The notes beneath the pieces were generated by a model. It was not told the DNA's origin, did no database searches, and was given only the letters and a program-made list of their open reading frames with translations. A stretch of 64,000 bases of DNA from a virus, in IMG/VR virus record IMGVR_UViG_3300033156_000272, positions 1-64,000 of that record. One strand, given 5' to 3'. Both the position numbers and the translations under genes were made by a program. Shown here piece by piece: positions 58,658 through 64,000 of the stretch (the stretch's first letter is position 1; every line of letters starts with the position of its first letter).

Positions 58658-58924
58658 TCACCTTTTTACTGGGAATTTGTAGTCGCTTGTCTTTGGTGCG
58701 TATTTGAACAAGAACCAAGCGAGTTCGCGCCTTGCCCTTTTGTTCGATAGTCGCAGTCCCGTCATGACGAACTTGACTGCCCACTCTCGATATTCATCTT
58801 CTTCTGCCATCGTCCACTCGAGCTTTGACCACTGTTCCTGCGCGTCCTCGGCATGTCTGTCAAAGTCTGGCCACTTCTCAAATAGCTTGTCGAGAAGGTT
58901 ATCTACTACTTCTTCTATTTTCAT
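58658..58924 (-). CDS. Hypothetical acidic protein
   Basis: 88 residues of helical, charged sequence (EEVVDNLLDKLFEKWPDFDR, EQWSKLEWTMAEEDEYREWA). No family recognised. Overlaps the upstream gene by four bases (ATGA). Confidence 0.5.
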   Translation of the reverse strand: MKIEEVVDNLLDKLFEKWPDFDRHAEDAQEQWSKLEWTMAEEDEYREWAVKFVMTGLRLSNKRARRELAWFLFKYAPKTSDYKFPVKR

Positions 58925-59199
58925 ATATCTTTCCTCCCCACGATTGAGAGCAATTTGTCGTATATTGTTATAGTATGTTCCAATGCTTCATCGATCCTTT
59001 CTTGTGGGATCTCTTGAGCATCGATCTTCGCGGCTTCGTACTCGGCCGAATTACAACATCCGTCACAACCATGACTCCACCAAGCAGAGTCGTTAGTATG
59101 TTCTAGAGGCACTCTAACTGTATGGCCAACTCCGTGAATACATATCCATTCCAATCGCCCGTCACCACGCAATACAAAGTTATAGCTTCCTTCTTTCAT
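58921..59199 (-). CDS. Small protein with conserved Cys/His motifs
   Basis: 92 residues. YNFVLRGDGRLEWICIHGVG, then WWSHGCDGCCNSAEYEAAKI. This order (CxHGxGHT, WWxHGCDGCC) looks like a phage family with one metal site. Overlaps neighbours by one to four bases. Function unknown. Confidence 0.55.
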   Translation of the reverse strand: MKEGSYNFVLRGDGRLEWICIHGVGHTVRVPLEHTNDSAWWSHGCDGCCNSAEYEAAKIDAQEIPQERIDEALEHTITIYDKLLSIVGRKDI

Positions 59200-59561
59200 T
59201 AGCCTTCCTCCAGCAGTTCTGGGTTATCATAGATGTTACCAATGATTTCTCCTTTGTGAAATTCGAGATGCATTTGGTCATCAAACATAGCCCAAAAGAA
59301 ATGTTCTATATCTTTGATTACATACTGATAACCATTTTTGAATCGCACTACATCCCCTTCGTATATCTCCCTGACGTACTTATCCTTCTTGCTTGTGTAT
59401 TGACCAACACTTTCAGGTACTACAATGGTGGTAGCCATCATCCGGTATGAAATATTATCCTTCGGATAATGTATCTTATGCTCATTATTACTATAAAGAT
59501 AATAGCCGTAGACCCAATCGCCGCCATCAATCTCTTTTCCTCTGAACTTTATCTCTCTCAT
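59199..59561 (-). CDS. YopX-family protein
   Basis: 120 residues. MREIKFRGKEIDGGDWVYGY, VVPESVGQYTSKKDKYVREI, YEGDVVRFKNGYQYVI and GEIIGNIYDNPELLEEG are the standard YopX motifs, at full length. The family is common in phage early regions; its biochemical role is not known. Confidence 0.88.
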   Translation of the reverse strand: MREIKFRGKEIDGGDWVYGYYLYSNNEHKIHYPKDNISYRMMATTIVVPESVGQYTSKKDKYVREIYEGDVVRFKNGYQYVIKDIEHFFWAMFDDQMHLEFHKGEIIGNIYDNPELLEEG

Positions 59562-59782
59562 TCTATTTCACCTTCCCAGGCAGCCTCCTCTCCCCAAGCA
59601 GCCTCCTCTCTCCAAGACGCCTTTATCATTTCCATCATATCATCCCTGGTCAGTTCGCCCTCGATGATATGGCCTGTGCCGTTACACTCTTCGCACATCT
59701 GTTTATGAGGGAAAATCGCCACTGCTGCTACGTCGTAAATTATTCCCTTTCCGCTACATTTCTTACAGTGAGTTACTTTCAT
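59558..59782 (-). CDS. DnaJ-type zinc-finger protein
   Basis: 74 residues. HCKKCSGKGIIYD and MCEECNGTGHIIEG are two CxxCxGxG units, as in DnaJ zinc fingers. The C-terminus has a repeated WREEAAWGEEAAWEGE made by a 15-base DNA repeat. Function unknown; related motif in the 62849 protein. Confidence 0.7.
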   Translation of the reverse strand: MKVTHCKKCSGKGIIYDVAAVAIFPHKQMCEECNGTGHIIEGELTRDDMMEMIKASWREEAAWGEEAAWEGEIE

Positions 59783-60030
59783 TTCATCGTCTCCAACTCG
59801 ACCATAAAGATACGCCTTATCTCATCCCCTGTTATTCTTCGCCACCGTTTATTGAGCGGGGGAAAATGTAGATAATCTCCTTCATCACTTTTTAGCGCCG
59901 TAGATGCATAAAATTCTGCGCTATTGGTACTACAATCTAATATTCTCTTGTATACCATATTCCTCCATCTGAAATAACCTACTTGTATGATCTGCCCCTG
60001 ATTCGCTACTGGTTCGATAAAATGTAACAT
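59779..60030 (-). CDS. Hypothetical protein
   Basis: 83 residues: HFIEPVANQGQIIQVGYFRW, then YLHFPPLNKRWRRITGDEIR. Alpha-beta, no family recognised. Adjacent to the next gene with no gap. Confidence 0.5.
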   Translation of the reverse strand: MLHFIEPVANQGQIIQVGYFRWRNMVYKRILDCSTNSAEFYASTALKSDEGDYLHFPPLNKRWRRITGDEIRRIFMVELETMK

Positions 60031-60387
60031 TCACTCACCCCCCATCGTTTTCATAGCAACGACCTTCCAAAAAGCAAAGGGCATATCAGTCTTGTTCAGT
60101 TTCGCACAGTAGTCTTGCGCTAACGTTTTTGTGGGGAATGTCTCTCGATACATTCCTCGTGAGCTGTGTTTTAGGCCGTAGACCATCTCTGGTGCACCAT
60201 GTGGCGGGGTAGCCGCCGAATCTCCGGTCATACATGGATTTTGTTTGTAATGTTTCACTTGTAGGATACTCGTAAGAGAAACTAGAGATTTCCCGTCTAG
60301 TAAAATCTCTATCCCATTATCTCTTCGGTACACACCGAATATTCCTAGTTCTGTTTTTATCAGTCTGCCACTATATAGCTCATTCAT
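60031..60387 (-). CDS. Hypothetical protein
   Basis: 118 residues; GAAGGTGATTAG precedes the ATG. A strand-rich start (LIKTELGIFGVYRRDNGIEI) and a C-terminal segment FPTKTLAQDYCAKLNKTDMP. No family recognised. Confidence 0.5.
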   Translation of the reverse strand: MNELYSGRLIKTELGIFGVYRRDNGIEILLDGKSLVSLTSILQVKHYKQNPCMTGDSAATPPHGAPEMVYGLKHSSRGMYRETFPTKTLAQDYCAKLNKTDMPFAFWKVVAMKTMGGE

Positions 60388-60391
60388 CTAA

Positions 60392-60538
60392 TCACCTTCT
60401 TTCCATCTCGTCTATATAATCCCCCTCTGCACAGTTAAGACACAGCCATACTACCTTCCCATCTTTCCTGTAGTAGGCCCAGTCGCTTGTGTCCACATCT
60501 TCTTCGGCTATTTCTCTACCACATCTGCATTTTATCAT
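60392..60538 (-). CDS. Very small zinc-finger protein
   Basis: 48 residues: MIKCRCGREIAEEDVDTSDW then WLCLNCAEGDYIDEMERR, two cysteine pairs. Overlaps the gene before it by four bases and is tightly linked to the gene after. Function unknown. Confidence 0.55.
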   Translation of the reverse strand: MIKCRCGREIAEEDVDTSDWAYYRKDGKVVWLCLNCAEGDYIDEMERR

Positions 60539-60690
60539 TCCACATCCTCCAAATCCTGGATCTCTCTCACCCTGTGCTCAGCCATCTCGGAACCCATACT
60601 CAATACGTGGTCCAAATATGAATCCACCATGATAGGCAACCCAAAGAAAAGCTCTGTCTTGTAACCGCACATACATACTATTCGTTTCAT
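60535..60690 (-). CDS. Very small protein with CxC pair
   Basis: 51 residues; GAGGTGAGTGA precedes the ATG. MKRIVCMCGYKTELFFGLPI then a helical, acidic end. Function unknown. Confidence 0.5.
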   Translation of the reverse strand: MKRIVCMCGYKTELFFGLPIMVDSYLDHVLSMGSEMAEHRVREIQDLEDVE

Positions 60691-60699
60691 TCACTCACC

Positions 60700-60843
60700 T
60701 CATTCTTCCAACGGCGGAGGAGTTGTATCACACACCCCACTCAACCTATCTGGACATTCCTTCGCACAATACCGCCTCGACACCCTCCAACTCCTATCCT
60801 TCTTACATGCCACAGTCGCAGTATCATATGGCCATTTAGTCAT
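60700..60843 (-). CDS. Very small zinc-binding protein
   Basis: 47 residues; GGGGGAGGTGAGCACGT precedes the ATG. VACKKDRSWRVSRRYCAKEC then GVCDTT: four cysteines. Overlaps the gene before it by four bases. Function unknown. Confidence 0.5.
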   Translation of the reverse strand: MTKWPYDTATVACKKDRSWRVSRRYCAKECPDRLSGVCDTTPPPLEE

Positions 60844-61007
60844 ACGTGCTCACCTCCCCCAGTCGGATACTTCCTCACCTTCTCCTCGGAGTTCATATCA
60901 CCTATGCGAATTAATGGTGTTCCAATAGCTCGATGATAAGTAACACAATCTAAACACAAATCTTTGGGCGGGGGAAAGGAGGGGTCAAAGCTACAACATT
61001 CACTCAT
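60840..61007 (-). CDS. Very small cysteine-containing protein
   Basis: 55 residues. MSECCSFDPSFPPPKDLCLD then CVTYHRA gives two cysteine pairs and a His. GGAGGTGAGGTGA precedes the ATG. Function unknown. Confidence 0.5.
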   Translation of the reverse strand: MSECCSFDPSFPPPKDLCLDCVTYHRAIGTPLIRIGDMNSEEKVRKYPTGGGEHV

Positions 61008-61190
61008 TCACCTCACCTCCCAAAGATGTTCAGGATCGTAGACAAAAGTCATTGACGCGTTATCATCTATTTTGTAGTCTCTTTCATCCCGGTTCCCTTC
61101 ATTATGCTTGACAAGCCATCCGGTAGGAAGCCTAGCACGCTGAGTACAATACCTTTCCTGCTCTTCCACTAATTCCCATTCTAACTTCAT
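61008..61190 (-). CDS. Small hypothetical protein
   Basis: 60 residues; AAGGAGATGATGTGA precedes the ATG. KLEWELVEEQERYCTQRARL, then MTFVYDPEHLWEV, alpha-beta and without a recognised family. Confidence 0.5.
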   Translation of the reverse strand: MKLEWELVEEQERYCTQRARLPTGWLVKHNEGNRDERDYKIDDNASMTFVYDPEHLWEVR

Positions 61191-61505
61191 TCACATCATC
61201 TCCTTTTTCCAATCTACCTGCCTACCACAACCAGGACAGAAGTGGGTATCTTCTGTTATGGCTTTGCAGTGGCAATTTGAACATTCATACCAATTACACC
61301 ACACATCTGTTTTGTATGCAAGAGTTGGATAGCACATATTTTCTTCGTCTTCAGTGCACAGTATGTTGTCCTTTAGATGCTGAGCAGGGCTCCCTTTCTC
61401 TATCTTTTCGATGTGAACTATCACCAGGTCATTAGGTTGTAGGTTTAATGATTCTTTCTTTTTCGATAACCAGTTGTCGAGTAATTTCACTTTTCTTATT
61501 TCCAT
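61191..61505 (-). CDS. Small protein with C-terminal zinc ribbon
   Basis: 104 residues. The C-terminal WYECSNCHCKAITEDTHFCP then GCGRQVDW is a zinc ribbon; the first 80 residues look like a strand-rich domain. GGAATAAGTAA precedes the ATG. Function unknown. Confidence 0.6.
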   Translation of the reverse strand: MEIRKVKLLDNWLSKKKESLNLQPNDLVIVHIEKIEKGSPAQHLKDNILCTEDEENMCYPTLAYKTDVWCNWYECSNCHCKAITEDTHFCPGCGRQVDWKKEMM

Positions 61506-61509
61506 TTAC

Positions 61510-61596
61510 TTATTCCTCCGCGTTTCCTTTCCATGTATATTCGCCCTCATCTCCGAAAGCATGTTCACCATCACAATCTCTATTTCCATCACTCAT
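61510..61596 (-). CDS. Tiny open frame, uncertain
   Basis: 28 codons: MSDGNRDCDGEHAFGDEGEY then TWKGNAEE. AGGAGG is only one base before this ATG. A second frame of 27 codons from 61589 (MEIEIVMVNM) has better spacing. At most one is real. Confidence 0.25.
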   Translation of the reverse strand: MSDGNRDCDGEHAFGDEGEYTWKGNAEE

Positions 61597-61801
61597 TCCT
61601 CCTGAGCTTTCCATATGCATTGTTTAAGAGATGATCGTGATACTTCTCTGGGATGTATATCCACCCGCCACTAGAATGTTCGAGTTGGCATAGCTTGCAG
61701 AATTGGCATTGTCTCAATTCTTCTATTGTTTGCCCGAAGTGATTTATTGCATATAGCCAAGTGTGAATCTTGAATATATGACAGAGAAACTTTCGAAACA
61801 T
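61589..61801 (-). CDS. Small protein with zinc-type cysteines
   Basis: 70 residues from ATG 61801 (GTG 61807 is an alternative). FRKFLCHIFKIHTWLYAINH then RQCQFCKLCQLEHSSGGWIY: a C-x2-C-x2-C cluster and a His. Starts within a few bases of the preceding stop. Function unknown. Confidence 0.5.
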   Translation of the reverse strand: MFRKFLCHIFKIHTWLYAINHFGQTIEELRQCQFCKLCQLEHSSGGWIYIPEKYHDHLLNNAYGKLRRNE

Positions 61802-61807
61802 ATACAC

Positions 61808-61987
61808 TTACCCTATGAACATTTTTATCATTATTATACCGCCGACAATTGTGAAATTGAGTCCGCCGAATAATAAACAGCCACCTACAAAGTCATCATG
61901 ATTGCCATGAATGGACCCGAATAACATTCCACCAAAAAAGGTCGCTGAAATCGTGGACCAAACCAGTAGAAATACTTGTTCTATCAT
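61808..61987 (-). CDS. Small membrane protein with two spans
   Basis: 59 residues; GAGGTGATATA precedes the ATG. MIEQVFLLVWSTISATFFGG and GGCLLFGGLNFTIVGGIIMI are membrane segments, with a charged loop between. Holin-like layout; role unproven. Confidence 0.55.
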   Translation of the reverse strand: MIEQVFLLVWSTISATFFGGMLFGSIHGNHDDFVGGCLLFGGLNFTIVGGIIMIKMFIG

Positions 61988-62001
61988 TATATCACCTCAT
62001 A

Positions 62002-62241
62002 TTAATATGTGTAAGAGCCACCTACCGATGCGCGCGTTTCTCTAGACTTCTTAACTGCAAGTTCGAAGTTATCTTTTAACACCTTCTGACATTGGTTTTT
62101 AAGTTCCGTTGTTGACCTGTCGTGAGACTTGGCTTCTATGCTCACTGTTACTTCATGCGTAGCTATAGTTGCCTTGAACTCGTTGAATTGCTCTTCCTTC
62201 TTCTCGTCCTTCTTCTCTTCGCATCCACAATCATCGGTCAT
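62002..62241 (-). CDS. Small hypothetical protein
   Basis: 79 residues; start 62241 after GAAAGGAGGATTCCTG. A Cys-Gly-Cys and Lys/Glu-rich start (TDDCGCEEKKDEKKEE), a strand-rich middle (FKATIATHEVTVSIEAKSHD) and a helical end. The upstream 33 in-frame bases lie in the neighbouring gene. Confidence 0.5.
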   Translation of the reverse strand: MTDDCGCEEKKDEKKEEQFNEFKATIATHEVTVSIEAKSHDRSTTELKNQCQKVLKDNFELAVKKSRETRASVGGSYTY

Positions 62242-62438
62242 CAGGAATCCTCCTTTCCATATCGTTTGTTCCACTCGGCATAAGAAATTTGTACCTCCTT
62301 AAACACCACGTCATCTATTTTTATGCCGAAACTAACAGTCTCGTTTGGTTGTGTAACAATATGATTACGTCTATTGCCATTAAAGAAATAAACCTTCTTC
62401 CCGTCGGGGAATTTGTAGTAGTACATTGTGTTCAACAT
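62241..62438 (-). CDS. Small hypothetical protein
   Basis: 65 residues; GTGAGCGTGAT precedes the ATG. YYYKFPDGKKVYFFNGNRRN then VSFGIKIDDVVFKEVQISYA; beta-rich. One-base overlap with the next gene. Confidence 0.5.
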   Translation of the reverse strand: MLNTMYYYKFPDGKKVYFFNGNRRNHIVTQPNETVSFGIKIDDVVFKEVQISYAEWNKRYGKEDS

Positions 62439-62445
62439 ATCACGC

Positions 62446-62712
62446 TCACTTATTCAACCCGGGAAACTTCTCTTCGGCAGACATCTTGTCTTTGAGCTTC
62501 CGGACTTCAGTCTCTCCTCTGTCCATAGTCCTCTTCATGGTATTGGGTTTCACTAGCTTCAAGAACAACCTCCCTCTCTTGAATCTGGTTATCTTGAAAC
62601 TTAATCCCTTAACCTCAACTATCTCGCCCTCGTGAAAAGGTTTGCTATATCTCGCTCTATTGCTCTCTGGTATCTCGTCGTAAGGTACTACTTCTCCGGT
62701 GTCTTCATTCAT
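62446..62712 (-). CDS. Small beta-rich protein
   Basis: 88 residues. EDTGEVVPYDEIPESNRARY then FHEGEIVEVKGLSFKITRFK, an SH3-like or KOW-type strand pattern with a basic end. GGTGATATAG precedes the ATG. No family recognised. Confidence 0.5.
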   Translation of the reverse strand: MNEDTGEVVPYDEIPESNRARYSKPFHEGEIVEVKGLSFKITRFKRGRLFLKLVKPNTMKRTMDRGETEVRKLKDKMSAEEKFPGLNK

Positions 62713-62842
62713 CTATATCACCACCATTTCTGCACTTTGGGCATCTGCATATATCTGTACACTGGTCGGGATCATCCTCTGTAACTTCTAGTCCTTCATT
62801 TCTGCAAAAGAAATGCAACCCACAGTTTTTACAAATTGCCAT
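62705..62842 (-). CDS. Very small zinc-binding protein
   Basis: 45 residues: AICKNCGLHFFCRNEGLEVT then QCTDICRCPKCRNGG, a set of seven cysteines. Overlaps the next gene by eight bases. Function unknown. Confidence 0.5.
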   Translation of the reverse strand: MAICKNCGLHFFCRNEGLEVTEDDPDQCTDICRCPKCRNGGDIDE

Positions 62843-62848
62843 ATCTAC

Positions 62849-63298
62849 TCACATCTCCACAATCATATGGCCCGTGCCATTACACTTCTTGCACTTCAGC
62901 CAAACAGTTCTGCGAGGTATTGTATTATATTCTAACTGGTCGACTATCTCGCCTCTTCCACCACACTCATCACAATGCGTGAATGTTGCAATGTTGTTAT
63001 AGTTTATTCGTTCGTCGGCCATTGATTTTGTTAAACAATCTTCTGTGGGTTGCGGGTCTGGGAATCCTATCACTCTTCTATTTGGAGGGGAAAGAGGGAT
63101 TTCTCCCTCGGGTTTTGGTTCTTGCGGCATTACGTCAGAGATTAAGTGACCTATCCCACTGGAATCGTCTTCCAATAGAAATTTCACTGCCTCTATTCCG
63201 TTTTTACATCCGCCTTTTACTATGCGTGTATTTGCGAACATGGCATAGTAATGTTCTCCATCTTGGTCCATTCCTACTATTATGTTTACTTCATTCAT
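62849..63298 (-). CDS. Hypothetical protein with DnaJ-type zinc finger
   Basis: 149 residues; start 63298 nine bases after AAGGGG. N-terminal alpha-beta (EVNIIVGMDQDGEHYYAMFA), a Pro-rich middle, then THCDECGGRGEIVDQ and LKCKKCNGTGHMI, two CxxCxGxG units. Function unknown. Confidence 0.6.
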   Translation of the reverse strand: MNEVNIIVGMDQDGEHYYAMFANTRIVKGGCKNGIEAVKFLLEDDSSGIGHLISDVMPQEPKPEGEIPLSPPNRRVIGFPDPQPTEDCLTKSMADERINYNNIATFTHCDECGGRGEIVDQLEYNTIPRRTVWLKCKKCNGTGHMIVEM

Positions 63299-63303
63299 TG
63301 TAC

Positions 63304-63498
63304 TCATCCCCTTAGTATGCTGCGTAGTTCATTTTGGATGTATGAAAGGTCTTCATGATAGTTGTCTAACAGCTCCAACTTATCTTCATCGGCAGCTGTC
63401 TTATTCCAGTGAAGACCGAGATCTGTGACACTCGCCAGACAATTACTCACTATGATCTCTAGTCGCAACAATCTGTTCAACATTATTTTCTTCCGCAT
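63304..63498 (-). CDS. Small helical protein
   Basis: 64 residues from ATG 63498 (ATG 63483 is possible). LRLEIIVSNCLASVTDLGLH then DEDKLELLDNYHEDLSYIQN. Overlaps the preceding gene by 16 bases. No family recognised. Confidence 0.45.
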   Translation of the reverse strand: MRKKIMLNRLLRLEIIVSNCLASVTDLGLHWNKTAADEDKLELLDNYHEDLSYIQNELRSILRG

Positions 63499-64000
63499 CT
63501 GATCCGCTCCATCTCTTTGTTGTGTTCTTCATCACATTTGTCACAGCGACACTGTACATATCCATCCGAGCGAATAGTACCGGGCTTCCCGCAAGTTTCA
63601 CATGTTCTGCGCGATATTGAAGTTGCGAAATCTATTGCTCCGTAAAAGTAGGTAGATCCATCTTTGCGCCAATTAGTTATCTTTTCCCACTGTTCATCGG
63701 TAAGAGGCTTTTCGTTAAACGATTCACACTCCTCTCTAGAATAGTTATACATCACAGTGTATACACGCAACTCGCCCCACTTCTCCTTAATTTGAGAGAA
63801 TTCTACTCTCGGGTAGTGCCTCCAGTTTCTCTTCATATTGAAGTCGATGAAACGGCATAACGTTTCGAGTAAGTCATACCACCCGTCATCACACCCGAGG
63901 CCGAAGGCCATCGGACATATCATCTCACCTTTCTTCGGTACGTATGTTGCTTGTACAAACAACTCTGGGTATGATTTATATAGCTTATCTTGTAGTTCTG
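63483..64000 (-). CDS. Phage-type hypothetical protein, 5' end outside window
   Basis: The frame is open past the window edge; codons beyond the TTG at 63962 read ELQDKLYKSYPELFVQATYV, so the gene starts outside. GLGCDDGWYDLLETLCRFID, FSQIKEKWGELRVYTVMYNY and the cysteine pairs TCETCGKPG, QCRCDKCDEEH match a family of phage hypotheticals in outline. The zinc ribbon at the end suggests nucleic-acid or protein binding. Partial. Confidence 0.65.
   Translation of the reverse strand, partial: ELQDKLYKSYPELFVQATYVPKKGEMICPMAFGLGCDDGWYDLLETLCRFIDFNMKRNWRHYPRVEFSQIKEKWGELRVYTVMYNYSREECESFNEKPLTDEQWEKITNWRKDGSTYFYGAIDFATSISRRTCETCGKPGTIRSDGYVQCRCDKCDEEHNKEMERIRCGRK

Noticed and set aside
1-64000. CRISPR arrays and tRNA genes
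   Set aside because: No regularly spaced repeat array and no tRNA cloverleaf with GGTTCGAATCC-type arm was seen by eye; a tRNA search program could still find a divergent one.

Overview
The window looks like most of the genome of a tailed virus (Caudoviricetes, contractile-tail type) of an archaeon. The virion set is that of a tailed phage: terminase, portal, capsid protease, HK97-type capsid protein, tail sheath, tube, tape measure and baseplate J. The information-processing set is archaeal in style: family B DNA polymerase, MCM-like AAA+ helicase, XPF/ERCC4 nuclease, RPA-like protein and a RecA-type ATPase. Promoters have TATA boxes (CTTTATATACT) and most genes have a GGTGA or GGAGG ribosome site. 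No integrase, CRISPR array or tRNA gene was seen. The host cannot be named from sequence alone; an anaerobe such as a methanogen is a guess, resting on an NrdD-like fragment and the archaeal signals.

Layout. 0-3.4 kb: small regulatory genes, several winged-helix-like, driven by near-identical promoters, two of them facing away from each other inside a 62-base palindrome. 3.4-4.6 kb: non-coding DNA full of short direct repeats (possible origin or packaging region). 4.6-37.9 kb, plus strand: late genes in the order LAGLIDADG endonuclease, small and large terminase, portal, a block of surface and fibre-like proteins (8.6-16.8 kb), a capsid-protease fusion, scaffold, decoration protein, major capsid protein, neck proteins, sheath, tube, frameshifted tail chaperone, tape measure, baseplate and tail tip. 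37.9-38.0 kb: meeting point of the two transcription directions. 38.0-64.0 kb, minus strand: one long, tightly overlapped early/middle region with replication, repair, nucleotide metabolism and 7-deazaguanine genes, then (56-64 kb) a dense run of very small proteins, many with zinc-binding cysteines. The last gene runs off the right edge.

How the parts work together. PolB, the MCM-like helicase, RPA-like protein, Sak4-like ATPase, Cas4-like and XPF-like nucleases and a metallophosphoesterase form a self-sufficient replication and recombination kit. A dUTPase, a 5'-nucleotidase, a dNMP kinase-like protein and an HD hydrolase tune nucleotide pools. MptA/FolE2, QueE and QueC make preQ0 (QueD is absent and presumably host-supplied), and a TGT-like DpdA candidate sits between PolB and the RecA-like ATPase. 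The virus therefore probably places a 7-deazaguanine base in its own DNA.

The most notable observations are: the probable DNA-modification pathway; a canonical A-AAA-AAC minus-1 frameshift site in the tail chaperone gene; a capsid protease fused to two LigD phosphoesterase-like modules; a scaffold nested in a larger gene; a three-copy two-hairpin element scattered over both arms; a palindromic divergent promoter; and a tandem duplication of a two-gene baseplate cassette.
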